NCBI GenBank assembly: GCA_000509105.1
Contig: BAIF02000066.1
Span: forward strand, 234,912 to 298,911
Source: Clostridiales bacterium VE202-21
GTDB lineage: Bacteria > Bacillota > Clostridia > Lachnospirales > Lachnospiraceae
Length of the DNA: 64,000 bases
Reading direction: 5' to 3'
Positions 43,946 through 52,365 of the stretch are shown piece after piece. Numbering within the stretch: the stretch's first letter is position 1; every line of letters begins with the position of its first letter. The notes below the pieces were generated by a model. It saw only the letters and a program-made list of their open reading frames with translations, did not search any database and was not told the origin of the DNA. The translations under genes and the position numbers were made by a program.

Positions 43946-44935
43946 ATGCGGCAGAATAAAATGGCGGAGTCCCTGGCTGTTGTAAAAAACCGCCGGGGAG
44001 AACCGCAGAGAGAGCATAAAGTTATCCTTCCACAGGAGCTGCTTAAGCACAACTATAACGAGCTGGAGGAACATTATTTTATCCACGATATTCAAAAACT
44101 TGCATCCGGATTTCCCGAACGGGAGAATATTTACATATTGGGACATGAGGTGACAGAGGATTTTCCGCTGCATAATCATGATTTTTTTGAATTGTGCTAT
44201 GTATGCCAGGGGGAGCTGTTGAATGAGATCGATGGCGTAGAGCTTTACATGTCCCAGGGAGATATTGTATTGTTGAACAAATATGCGCTTCAGGCAATCC
44301 ATTGTGTAAATCCGGAGACGCTTATCGTAAATGTCTGTATTAAGGATAAACTCTTTGGGCGGACATTGCGGGAGTTTGTGATGGATAAAAATCCAATCTC
44401 GGAATTTTTGAGATATGATAATCCGGGCAAAGAAAAATACATGTTCTTTTCTACCGGATACAGCAAAAATATTCCGATATTCATGAACAATATGGTCGAA
44501 GAGTACACGCAGGCGGGATTCCATCAGACTTTTGCACTCGAAGCTTGGCTTCTTTTGCTTCTTGACAGTCTTGTGAAGCGTGGCCGGTACAGTTACTATG
44601 GCATGGACAGAAAGGCGGGGAAAGTGCTTCAGTATGTACGGGAACACTGTATGCAGCAGACCCTGGAGGAAATGGCAGCGGGCCTGGGATACAATGCCAA
44701 CTATCTCACTGGATATATAAAGAAGCACACTGGTAGAAATTGCCGTGATATCATGAAGGAGGCCAGGCTGAATGAGGCCATGCACCTTCTGGCCGATACC
44801 GGGCTTACCGTCTATCAGGTATCCGAGGCCTGTGGGTATTCAAGCCCCAGCCATTTTTTCAGGATATTTAAAGAATCGGTGCAGATGACCCCGAAAGAAT
44901 ACCGGAAACAGATACAGGCAGGAGAAGGTCGGTAA
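43946..44935 (+). CDS. AraC-family transcriptional regulator
   Basis: 329-residue regulator. An N-terminal cupin-type sensing domain (about residues 60-150: HEVTEDFPLHNHDFFELCYV, GDIVLLNKYALQAIHCVNPE) is followed by a C-terminal pair of helix-turn-helix motifs (about 235-320: TLEEMAAGLGYNANYLTGYI and LTVYQVSEACGYSSPSHFFR then MTPKEYRKQ). Sugar or metabolite sensing is typical. ATG at 43946 with GGAGG. Neither neighbour is an evident target. Confidence 0.92.
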   Translation: MRQNKMAESLAVVKNRRGEPQREHKVILPQELLKHNYNELEEHYFIHDIQKLASGFPERENIYILGHEVTEDFPLHNHDFFELCYVCQGELLNEIDGVELYMSQGDIVLLNKYALQAIHCVNPETLIVNVCIKDKLFGRTLREFVMDKNPISEFLRYDNPGKEKYMFFSTGYSKNIPIFMNNMVEEYTQAGFHQTFALEAWLLLLLDSLVKRGRYSYYGMDRKAGKVLQYVREHCMQQTLEEMAAGLGYNANYLTGYIKKHTGRNCRDIMKEARLNEAMHLLADTGLTVYQVSEACGYSSPSHFFRIFKESVQMTPKEYRKQIQAGEGR

Positions 44936-45192
44936 GGAGCCATATATCTGGCGATTCATGGCCCTGACTGTGCAGAATACACAAAGATCTGTAGGGGATT
45001 TTTGAAACAAATTCATGAAATTTATCGGATAGGAGTGAAAAGCCTTACAAAAAGCCGGAAAATATGCTATAATCAAAATATAGAAGCTGAGAACAGGCCG
45101 TTACAGATGATGTACCGGCCTTTCTTAAATACTAATTATTATAGTCAGAGTGTACCTGCAGTAGATTTGGAAAGAAAGAGGAAGCGTAAAGA

Positions 45193-45690
45193 ATGAATCC
45201 GGGTGAAGTAGTAGTTTATAAGTGCAAAGGGATGTTTAAGGTAGAAGATGTAGGAACTTTGAATTTTAGCTTTGTGGACCGCAGAAAAAAGTATTATACC
45301 CTGCAGTCTTTGGAGGATTCAAGAGAGCGGGCATATGTGCCGACAGAAGATAGGGAAAATATCAGGAAACCGGTGAGCAGAGACGAGGCGATCGAACTGA
45401 TCCATAAATTGGATGAGATTGATGTGCTCTGGATCCAGAATGAAAAGCTGAGGGAGCGTGAATACAAAGACTGTATCTCCGGCAATAGACCAAAAGATTG
45501 GGTAAAAGTACTGAAGACACTCCATAAAAGAACGCTGAGCAGAGGCAGCATAACCAGTATTGATAAGAAATACCAGCAGTTGATTGAGCATGCGCTGTAC
45601 AGCGAACTGGGGTATGCGCTGGGGATACCGCAGAATAAGGTGGAACACTATATACAAGAGGCAAAGAATTGTGCACTGGAAGATGAGTGA
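45193..45690 (+). CDS. CarD/CdnL-type RNA polymerase-binding regulator
   Basis: 165-residue protein of the CarD family. The N-terminal RNA-polymerase-interacting domain (about residues 1-55) has NPGEVVVYKCKGMFKVEDVG and YYTLQSLEDSRERAYVPTED. The C-terminal helical domain follows (SRDEAIELIHKLDEIDVLWI, SIDKKYQQLIEHALYSELGY). CarD proteins stabilise open promoter complexes, often at rRNA genes. ATG at 45193 with AAAGAGGAAG. It is followed by a strong terminator. Confidence 0.88.
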   Translation: MNPGEVVVYKCKGMFKVEDVGTLNFSFVDRRKKYYTLQSLEDSRERAYVPTEDRENIRKPVSRDEAIELIHKLDEIDVLWIQNEKLREREYKDCISGNRPKDWVKVLKTLHKRTLSRGSITSIDKKYQQLIEHALYSELGYALGIPQNKVEHYIQEAKNCALEDE

Positions 45691-45741
45691 ATGAATTAGA
45701 AGGGCGTCTGTCTGAAAAAGAGGGGGATGCCGCCGGGATAG

Positions 45742-45783
45742 CCGGGATAGGTTCAGTATATATAGAACCTATCCCGGTTTTTT
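45742..45783 (+). terminator. Rho-independent terminator after carD-type gene
   Basis: Perfect 13-bp stem CCGGGATAGGTTC/GAACCTATCCCGG followed by TTTTTT. Confidence 0.93.
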
Positions 45784-45865
45784 GCCGCCATCCCGTCCGT
45801 ATATCTCGCAGGGGGGCAATAAAAGCCATTTGGACCAAATATATAAGTGTTTAAGATAAACATGG

Positions 45866-45902
45866 TTGACTTATGTATTATTTGTATTATAATAAATAAT
45901 AC
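45866..45902 (+). promoter_or_regulatory. Promoter with overlapping operator of the YtrA-type regulator
   Basis: TTGACT (45866-45871), 16-base spacer, TATAAT (45888-45893). A perfect inverted repeat GTATTATTT (45875-45883) / AAATAATAC (45894-45902) brackets the -10 box. The position fits autorepression by the GntR protein encoded next. Confidence 0.7.
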
Positions 45903-45948
45903 AAGTAGAAGCGTGTAACATAAAAATAATTTTCGAGGAGGTGATATT

Positions 45949-46350
45949 GTGATTCTAAAACTGGATATGTCCGGAGATATTCCTATATATGTGCAGCTGC
46001 GCAATCAGATTGTGCTGGGCATTGGAAGAGGGGAACTAAGGGTTGGGGAGAGGCTTCCAACTGTGCGGCAGCTTGCAGGAGACGCGGGAATAAATACGAT
46101 GACGGTGAATAAAGCGTATCAGGTACTAAAAGCAGAAGGGTTTATTGAGATTGACAGACGGCATGGAGCTGTGGTGCGGCCGGTACAGGGTGCGGACGGC
46201 GTATTCCATGAGAAGCTGGAAGAGGAATTGGAGCTACTGACGGCGGAGGCAAAATTGAAAGGGATGAATCAGCAGGAGTTCTTATCCCTCTGCGAAAAGA
46301 TGTTTTCGGAGCTGCATTTGCAGGAATATGAAACGGCAACAGAGGGATAG
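45949..46350 (+). CDS. GntR-family regulator, YtrA subfamily
   Basis: 133-residue DNA-binding repressor. The N-terminal winged helix (about residues 8-75) reads GDIPIYVQLRNQIVLGIGRG, ERLPTVRQLAGDAGINTMTV and NKAYQVLKAEGFIEIDRR. Only a short helical tail follows instead of a ligand domain, which is the YtrA type. GTG start at 45949 behind GAGGAGGTGATATT. It is followed after 21 nt by a membrane protein gene; YtrA-type regulators usually control such neighbours. Confidence 0.9.
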   Translation: MILKLDMSGDIPIYVQLRNQIVLGIGRGELRVGERLPTVRQLAGDAGINTMTVNKAYQVLKAEGFIEIDRRHGAVVRPVQGADGVFHEKLEEELELLTAEAKLKGMNQQEFLSLCEKMFSELHLQEYETATEG

Positions 46351-46371
46351 AAAGTCTGAGAAGGAGGCTGC

Positions 46372-47772
46372 ATGGCTGTTTTTCTAATTTTTTTATTTAC
46401 GGATATATTTATAACAGTAATATTCATGGCGGTTTATGGACACCGGAGAACCTACAGTGAAGGAATGCTGCTGGGGGTTCATATACCATCCTATGCCCTG
46501 CATGAACAGGAAGTAGAAGCACTGATGGAGAAACACAGGCGCAGGACAAAATGGTTTTATGCAGTGAACCTGCTGTTGTCGGCAGCGGTTTGTTTCCTGA
46601 ATTTTTGGTATCTCTCCATTTTTATCCTTGTATGGAGCGTCTGGCTGATTGAACTAACAGCAGGCGCCATGGGACTGCTTAATGCGGCCCACAGGCAGCT
46701 TTATGATCTTAAGATGGAACGGGGATGGCAGGGAGCATCTGGCAGTAAGATTGTTGTGGTAGATACGAATGTTTCTGCAGAGAATGACAGACTTCCCTTC
46801 TCTATTTGGTGGAATCTTCCTGTTTTTGCGGCAGCAGGGGTTTTGGTTTTTATCCAGCCTGTCCGGGAAACTCTTGCAAAGGCGCCGGAAATGTGGGGGG
46901 TTACAGGAGCCGCCATTGTATCAGCGTTGTTCTTTACCGGGATGCATTTGTGGTCAGTGCGCAGAAGAAATGAGGTTTACAGCAGCAGCACAAAGATCAA
47001 CTTGAAAGTGAACCGGCTTGTCAAGAGAGTCTGGTCAGGTATCTGGATGATCAGTAATTATTTGAATCTGCTGGCTATCGGGACCGTGATTTACTCGGGA
47101 GTACGGCTGCGGGCCTTTACGCCGGCAAACATCCTATGGTACATAGTGGTTCAGTGTATCATGGGAATCCTGATCCTGGCTGCATTTCTATACCTCAGAT
47201 GGAAAAAGAAAGATATCATAAAGGAAGACCAGCATCCACTATATGTGGATGACGATATATACTGGAAAAGTGGATGGTATTATAATCCGAATGATCCAAG
47301 AGTATGGGTGCCGGATCGGTATTGTACTTCCAATTACACTACGAATATGGGCCGGACAGGAGGAAAGGTCCTTACTTTTGGGACTATAAGTTTTGTTCTT
47401 ATTACCTTTATCATAATACTGATGGTATTTCTGAAGATGGATTTTACCCCCAGATACCTGGTGGTTAACGGCGATGATATCAGTGTCTCATCCCCTATGG
47501 CTCCTATTTCGTTTAAACGGGATGAGATAAAAGGGATAGAACTGCTGGATTCAATGCCTGATGGGGATTTTACAAGGACGAACGGCCTCGGAGACGAACG
47601 CCAGCTTGTCGGTAAATTTAGGGAGAAAAAGCAGGGAGAGTTCCGGATGTATATTTACCGCGGCTATTCTCCGATTTTAAAAATAGAACTTCCACAATAT
47701 ACGGTACTGATAAATAGCCAGGAAAAAAGCGAAACTGAACGTTGGTATTGGGAGTTGGTGAATGAGTTTTAG
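46372..47772 (+). CDS. Polytopic membrane protein with DUF5808-like and PH-like regions
   Basis: 466-residue membrane protein. Several helices (about residues 1-20, 65-110, 145-190, 225-285, 335-355) alternate with soluble loops. A cytoplasmic-looking segment DDDIYWKSGWYYNPNDPRVW followed by VPDRYCTSNYTTNMGRTGGK resembles DUF5808. The C-terminal part after helix 335-355 (PRYLVVNGDDISVSSPMAPI, SFKRDEIKGIELLD) has the look of a bacterial PH-like domain. ATG at 46372 with AGAAGGAGG. It forms an operon with the YtrA-type regulator; envelope stress or antibiotic response is only a guess from that pairing. Confidence 0.75.
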   Translation: MAVFLIFLFTDIFITVIFMAVYGHRRTYSEGMLLGVHIPSYALHEQEVEALMEKHRRRTKWFYAVNLLLSAAVCFLNFWYLSIFILVWSVWLIELTAGAMGLLNAAHRQLYDLKMERGWQGASGSKIVVVDTNVSAENDRLPFSIWWNLPVFAAAGVLVFIQPVRETLAKAPEMWGVTGAAIVSALFFTGMHLWSVRRRNEVYSSSTKINLKVNRLVKRVWSGIWMISNYLNLLAIGTVIYSGVRLRAFTPANILWYIVVQCIMGILILAAFLYLRWKKKDIIKEDQHPLYVDDDIYWKSGWYYNPNDPRVWVPDRYCTSNYTTNMGRTGGKVLTFGTISFVLITFIIILMVFLKMDFTPRYLVVNGDDISVSSPMAPISFKRDEIKGIELLDSMPDGDFTRTNGLGDERQLVGKFREKKQGEFRMYIYRGYSPILKIELPQYTVLINSQEKSETERWYWELVNEF

Positions 47773-47865
47773 GCTCGGGAGTCCCAGCACCTCCCCGTCC
47801 TCCCTGTCATAAAGCGTTCCCCGCCCATCTACAAGCGAAAGTAAGTTTTTATAAAGATTTCGGTA

Positions 47866-47894
47866 TTGCCAAATAGCCTGCTTCATGCTATACT
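47866..47894 (+). promoter_or_regulatory. Promoter of the CorC/CNNM-type gene
   Basis: TTGCCA (47866-47871), 17-base spacer, TATACT (47889-47894). Confidence 0.65.
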
Positions 47895-47908
47895 CCATCT
47901 AAAAACAT

Positions 47909-47966
47909 TCTGTAAAGAGGGGAGCCTCTTTCCGGAATGTAAACGCCACAGGCGTAAAAAATTATT
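47909..47966 (+). promoter_or_regulatory. Structured leader upstream of the CorC/CNNM-type gene
   Basis: ACATTC..AAAGAGG pairs with CCTCTTT..GAATGT around a GGAG loop, starting about 10 bases after the expected transcription start. A second small hairpin ACGCC/GGCGT then A-rich sequence follows. It matches no riboswitch I know and may be a regulatory leader or a stabilising stem. Confidence 0.45.
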
Positions 47967-47988
47967 ATTAGGAGGATTATTTTTTACT

Positions 47989-49305
47989 ATGGACTCAGAC
48001 CCTGACGGGAACACGATTTTATTTCAACTGTTACTCTTATTATTTTTCACGCTCATGAATGCTTTTTTTGCCGGTGCCGAGATGGCCGTGGTCTCTGTGA
48101 ATAAGAACAGGATCAGGAGCCTTGCGGAGGAGGGGAATAAAAAGGCAGTCGTGATCCAAAGCCTCTTTGAGGATTCTACGAAGTTTCTTTCAACGATTCA
48201 GGTAGCGATAACATTTGCCGGATTTTATTCCAGTGCATCTGCGGCGGCGGGGATTGCGCCTACGCTTGCAGCATGGCTTGAGAACATGAATGTACCGTAC
48301 AGTATGGCGATTGCCAGAAATGGCGTGACTCTGCTTTTGATGTTCTTTAACCTTGTGTTTGGTGAGCTTGTGCCCAAAAGGATTGCACTGCAGAAGGCGG
48401 AGGCGTTCTGTATGGTGACGGTTATGCCCATCCACTATATTTCTAAGATACTTTCACCATTTATTAAGCTATTGTCTGTATCGACGAAAGCTGTCCTGCG
48501 GCTGCTCAGGCTGAAAACGGAGGATCAGGAAGAGGCTGTGACAGAAGAAGAGATCAAAGCCCTATTGAAGATGGGAAATGAAAATGGTACTTTTGAGGAT
48601 GAAGAGCGGGAGATGATCAATTCTGTATTTTCATTTGACGACAGGACGGCCCGGGAAGTTATGGTGCCGAGACGGGACGTGTATGTGCTGGATGTGGAGG
48701 AGCCCTTTGCGACTCTGGCAGATGAAATTCTGGAATCCAGACACTCCAGAATCCCTGTGTATGAGGGGAATATAGATAATATCATCGGAATTCTTCATAT
48801 CAAGGACGTGATGATCGAAGTGTGTAAGAATGGCTGGGACGGCCTGGATATCAGGAAAGTGGTTCGTAAGCCCTATTTCGTGCCCGATACAAAGGATGCG
48901 GATGAACTGTTCCGCGACCTTCAGAAGTCCAGAAAGCACATGGCTGTATTGGTAGATGAATACGGCGGTTTTTCAGGAATTGTTACGGTGGAAGACCTGG
49001 TTGAAGAGATTATGGGAGAAATCAGCGAGGAATATGAGGAAGTTGTCCAGGAGATTATTCCGCTGAATGAAAATGAATATATGTTGGATGGCGGGATTCT
49101 CATAGATGACCTGAACGAAGAGATGGGACTGAAGCTGGTTACAGAGAATTATGACACCCTGTCAGGATATCTGATTGAACAACTGGGGTATATTCCGGGT
49201 AAGGAGAGCCGGGAGACAATTGCGGCAGACCAGGTGGAATTTTCTATTGAGGAGATGAAGGGGAACCGGATCAGCAAAGTGCGCATGAGAAAAAACTCAG
49301 CTTAG
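47989..49305 (+). CDS. Hemolysin-family/CorC-type membrane protein (CNNM-like, CBS pair)
   Basis: 438-residue transporter-like protein. The CNNM/DUF21 membrane domain (about residues 8-195) contains FFTLMNAFFAGAEMAVVSVN and NLVFGELVPKRIALQKAE. A CBS pair (about 210-335) contains VMVPRRDVYVLDVEEP and LVDEYGGFSGIVTVEDLVEE, and the C-terminal CorC_HlyC domain ends with YEEVVQEIIPLNENEYMLDG and YDTLSGYLIEQLGYIPG. Start is taken at the ATG at 47989, downstream of AGGAGG. Members are linked to Mg2+ or Na+ homeostasis; the ion here is unknown. Confidence 0.9.
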   Translation: MDSDPDGNTILFQLLLLLFFTLMNAFFAGAEMAVVSVNKNRIRSLAEEGNKKAVVIQSLFEDSTKFLSTIQVAITFAGFYSSASAAAGIAPTLAAWLENMNVPYSMAIARNGVTLLLMFFNLVFGELVPKRIALQKAEAFCMVTVMPIHYISKILSPFIKLLSVSTKAVLRLLRLKTEDQEEAVTEEEIKALLKMGNENGTFEDEEREMINSVFSFDDRTAREVMVPRRDVYVLDVEEPFATLADEILESRHSRIPVYEGNIDNIIGILHIKDVMIEVCKNGWDGLDIRKVVRKPYFVPDTKDADELFRDLQKSRKHMAVLVDEYGGFSGIVTVEDLVEEIMGEISEEYEEVVQEIIPLNENEYMLDGGILIDDLNEEMGLKLVTENYDTLSGYLIEQLGYIPGKESRETIAADQVEFSIEEMKGNRISKVRMRKNSA

Positions 49306-49386
49306 TTATTGAACTTACGCGAGTTCGCGGGTATAATAAGTCTGTATACAGCGAAATAATCATGAAATTCAAAGGAGAGCCATCTT

Positions 49387-50100
49387 ATGAAAATGTTATC
49401 AATCGAGCAGGAATTAAAGAATAACTCGTATCCCGGGAGAGGTATTATCATTGGGAAGAGTGAAGACGGCAAAAAAGCCGTGACTGCTTATTTCATTATG
49501 GGTAGAAGCGAGAACAGCCGCAACCGCATCTTTGTGGAAGATGGGGAAGGAATCAGGACACAGGCGTTCGACCCTTCCAAACTGACAGACCCAAGCCTTA
49601 TTATTTATGCACCGGTTCGTGTACTGGGCAATAAAACGATCGTAACAAACGGGGATCAGACGGACACCATATATGAAGGCATGGACAGGCAGATGACATT
49701 TGAGCAGAGTCTGCGCTCAAGAGAATTTGAGCCGGATGGCCCTAACTATACACCCCGTATTTCCGGGATTATGCACCTGGAAAACGGCAGATATAATTAT
49801 GCAATGTCTATCTTAAAGAGCAGCAATGGGAATCCAGAGAGCTGCAGCAGGTATACATTCGCGTATGAAAATCCTCTGGCGGGAGAAGGACATTTTATCC
49901 ATACATACATGTGTGATGGAAATCCTCTGCCGAGTTTTGAGGGAGAGCCAAAGCTGATATCTGTTCCGGATGATATCGAATGCTTCACGGAGCTTTTGTG
50001 GAACAGTCTGAATGAGGACAACAAGGTTTCTCTTTTTGTACGCTATATAGATATCGAGACCGGGAAATACGAGACGAAGATTGTAAATAAGAATCAATAA
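49387..50100 (+). CDS. IMP cyclohydrolase, PurO-like
   Basis: 237-residue enzyme for the last step of purine synthesis (FAICAR to IMP). The start SIEQELKNNSYPGRGIIIGK, then VTAYFIMGRSENSRNRIFVE and YGGEG-free EPDGPNYTPRISGIMHL match the IMP cyclohydrolase family first known in archaea (PurO), unrelated to the PurH N-domain. ATG at 49387 with AAAGGAGAG. It lies 15 nt before the AICAR transformylase gene, so the two consecutive reactions are encoded together. Confidence 0.88.
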   Translation: MKMLSIEQELKNNSYPGRGIIIGKSEDGKKAVTAYFIMGRSENSRNRIFVEDGEGIRTQAFDPSKLTDPSLIIYAPVRVLGNKTIVTNGDQTDTIYEGMDRQMTFEQSLRSREFEPDGPNYTPRISGIMHLENGRYNYAMSILKSSNGNPESCSRYTFAYENPLAGEGHFIHTYMCDGNPLPSFEGEPKLISVPDDIECFTELLWNSLNEDNKVSLFVRYIDIETGKYETKIVNKNQ

Positions 50101-50115
50101 GGAGCGAAGGATATA

Positions 50116-51294
50116 ATGAATGAATTAGAATTGAAATATGGCTGTAACCCGAATCAGAAGCCGTCCAGAATCTATATGGAGGATGGCAGCGAACTGCCGA
50201 TCAAGGTACTTTGCGGACGCCCGGGTTATATTAACTTTCTGGATGCGTTCAATGGCTGGCAGCTGGTTAGTGAATTGAAGAAGGCTACCGGCCTGCCGGC
50301 TGCCACCTCATTTAAACATGTGTCTCCGGCAGGGGCTGCGGTAGGGCTTCCTTTGGATGAAACACTGGCTAAGATTTATTGGGTAGAAGACCTGGGGAAG
50401 CTGTCCCCTCTGGCATGTGCATATGCGAGAGCGAGGGGAGCCGACAGGATGTCCTCTTTTGGCGATTTTATTTCCCTGTCTGATGTCTGCGATGCGGACA
50501 CCGCGAGGCTGATTAAGAGAGAAGTGTCAGACGGTGTAATTGCACCCGGATATGAGCCGGAAGCTCTTGAGATTTTAAAGCAGAAAAAAAATGGCAATTA
50601 TAATGTTATCGAGATTGATCCGAACTACGTTCCGGCTCCGTTGGAGCGTAAAGAGGTATTTGGAATTACTTTTGAGCAAGGCAGAAATGAACTGATGATT
50701 GATGATGAATTCTTTGCGAATGTAGTAACAGAGAATAAAGACATTCCGGAACCGGCCAAAATGGATCTGGCGATTTCTATGATTACGTTGAAGTATACAC
50801 AGTCCAACTCCGTATGCTATGTAAAAGACGGGCAGGCAATTGGCATCGGGGCAGGGCAGCAGTCCCGGATCCACTGTACAAGACTGGCGGGACAAAAAGC
50901 AGACAACTGGTGGCTGCGTCAGTGCCCGAAGGTACTGGAGCTGCCCTTTAAAGACGATATCAGGCGTGCAGACAGAGACAATGCCATTGATCTGTACATT
51001 GGAGAGGAATATATGGATGTCCTAGCCGACGGCGTCTGGGAGAATACATTTAAGGAAAAACCAGAAGTATTTACCAGGGAAGAGAAGCGCGAATGGCTTG
51101 ATAAGCTCACTGGTGTGGCGCTTGGTTCTGATGCCTTCTTCCCCTTTGGTGATAATATCGAGCGCGCTTACAAGAGCGGCGTAAAGTACGTAGCGCAGCC
51201 GGGTGGATCAGTGAGAGACGACAATGTAATCGAGGCATGCAACAGGCATCAGATGGCGATGGCATTTACAGGACTGCGTCTGTTCCATCATTAG
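50116..51294 (+). CDS. Phosphoribosylaminoimidazolecarboxamide formyltransferase (stand-alone AICARFT)
   Basis: 392-residue enzyme that transfers a formyl group from 10-formyl-THF to AICAR. The family motifs [20 protein letters not shown] (active-site Lys-His), [20 protein letters not shown] then [20 protein letters not shown] and [20 protein letters not shown] are all present. It corresponds to the C-terminal half of bifunctional PurH; the IMP cyclohydrolase half is absent and replaced by the PurO-like gene upstream. ATG at 50116 with AAGGAG. Confidence 0.93.
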   Translation: MNELELKYGCNPNQKPSRIYMEDGSELPIKVLCGRPGYINFLDAFNGWQLVSELKKATGLPAATSFKHVSPAGAAVGLPLDETLAKIYWVEDLGKLSPLACAYARARGADRMSSFGDFISLSDVCDADTARLIKREVSDGVIAPGYEPEALEILKQKKNGNYNVIEIDPNYVPAPLERKEVFGITFEQGRNELMIDDEFFANVVTENKDIPEPAKMDLAISMITLKYTQSNSVCYVKDGQAIGIGAGQQSRIHCTRLAGQKADNWWLRQCPKVLELPFKDDIRRADRDNAIDLYIGEEYMDVLADGVWENTFKEKPEVFTREEKREWLDKLTGVALGSDAFFPFGDNIERAYKSGVKYVAQPGGSVRDDNVIEACNRHQMAMAFTGLRLFHH

Positions 51295-51315
51295 AATCGT
51301 TTGAAAGGATGGGCT

Positions 51316-51822
51316 ATGTCAGTCAGATTTGAGATACGAATGACGCCGCAGGCAATGTATAGTTTTATGCTGCATCATAATTATACGCAGCTGTCCGGGA
51401 TACTGGAGGTAGTTTTTGGTACCGTGATTTTGGCGACGGGGCTGAAGCAGGCGGAGTCTGGGAAGACTGCGGGTGCGGTGCTGTTATTTTTCATCGCAGC
51501 GCTTATATTTGCGTATCCGCCGGTTATGCTCAGGATACGCGCAAAACGCCGGGTGGAGAATACGCCCGTATTTAAAAAGCCTTTGTGTTATGAGCTTACT
51601 GACAGCGGTGTCAAAGTGATACAGGAAGACCGGGAAAACGAGAACCCCTGGCAGGATTTTCAGCGGGCGGTTTCCACAGGGCAGGCGCTTGTGCTGTATA
51701 TGGATAAAAGCCGTGCCGTTATCTTTCCAAGAAATCAGATCGGAGAGAAATGGGCGGCTGCAGCGGAGATGATCTCTACCCACATGCCGCCAGACAAGGT
51801 TCGGATCCGGCAGGTAAATTAA
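51316..51822 (+). CDS. YcxB-like membrane protein
   Basis: 168-residue protein with two transmembrane helices (about residues 27-43 and 50-70, with LSGILEVVFGTVILATGL and AVLLFFIAALIFAYPPVM) and a soluble C-terminal half (YELTDSGVKVIQEDRENENP, WQDFQRAVSTGQALVLYMDK) of the YcxB-like type. Function unknown. ATG at 51316 with AAAGGA; an upstream TTG lacks a site. It lies before tsaE with a 19-nt gap. Confidence 0.78.
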   Translation: MSVRFEIRMTPQAMYSFMLHHNYTQLSGILEVVFGTVILATGLKQAESGKTAGAVLLFFIAALIFAYPPVMLRIRAKRRVENTPVFKKPLCYELTDSGVKVIQEDRENENPWQDFQRAVSTGQALVLYMDKSRAVIFPRNQIGEKWAAAAEMISTHMPPDKVRIRQVN

Positions 51823-51841
51823 GCATGAAAGAGGGGAGAAT

Positions 51842-52267
51842 ATGGTACTGGAATCAAGAAGTCCCGAACAGACATTTCAAATCGGCGTCAGGCTGGGGCA
51901 GAAGGCGAAGCCGGGACAGGTGTATACTCTGACCGGCGATCTTGGTGTGGGCAAGACCGTATTTACCCAGGGATTTGCGAAAGGGCTTGGGATTGAGGAG
52001 CCTGTGTGCAGCCCTACTTTTACAATCGTTCAGGAATACGGGGAAGGCCGTCTGCCGTTTTACCATTTTGATGTCTACCGCATCGGTGATGTGGAGGAGA
52101 TGGATGAAGTGGGATACGAGGATTATATTATGGGCCAGGGCGTCTCTCTGATCGAGTGGGCCGGCCTGATTGAAGAGATCCTCCCGGAAAATCGTACGGA
52201 AGTGATTATAGAAAAAGATCTGGAACAGGGATTTGAATATCGCAGAATAACGATCGAAGAGATGTAG
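51842..52267 (+). CDS. tsaE: tRNA threonylcarbamoyladenosine biosynthesis ATPase TsaE
   Basis: 141-residue ATPase that assists TsaB-TsaD in forming t6A37 in tRNAs decoding ANN codons. P-loop GDLGVGKTVFTQGFAKGLGI (about residues 32-51), VCSPTFTIVQEYGEGRLPFY, the Asp-Tyr motif FDVYRIGDVEEMDEVGYEDY and SLIEWAG are all characteristic. ATG at 51842 behind GAGGGGAG. tsaB-rimI follows after 98 nt, and tsaD lies farther on, so three t6A genes share this locus. Confidence 0.95.
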   Translation: MVLESRSPEQTFQIGVRLGQKAKPGQVYTLTGDLGVGKTVFTQGFAKGLGIEEPVCSPTFTIVQEYGEGRLPFYHFDVYRIGDVEEMDEVGYEDYIMGQGVSLIEWAGLIEEILPENRTEVIIEKDLEQGFEYRRITIEEM

Positions 52268-52306
52268 GGATAACAAACGGGGGCAGACGGGTGCTGGCCC
52301 CTTTAT

Positions 52307-52336
52307 GTAACAGTTCAGGCCTGCCTGAACTGTTAC
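52307..52336. repeat. Dispersed palindrome, copy 2
   Basis: Perfect 13-bp hairpin GTAACAGTTCAGG/CCTGAACTGTTAC with a CCTG loop, between tsaE and tsaB-rimI, followed by CCCCTTTAT. It resembles the sequence at 9484-9513 (24 of 30 bases). It may also act as a terminator for tsaE. Confidence 0.6.
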
Positions 52337-52365
52337 CCCTTTATAGAATAGAGAGGAAGTATGAC

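Noticed and set aside
43889..44785. 298-codon minus-strand frame opposite the AraC-type gene
   Set aside because: Antisense to a convincing AraC-family gene, no start signal, no family resemblance.
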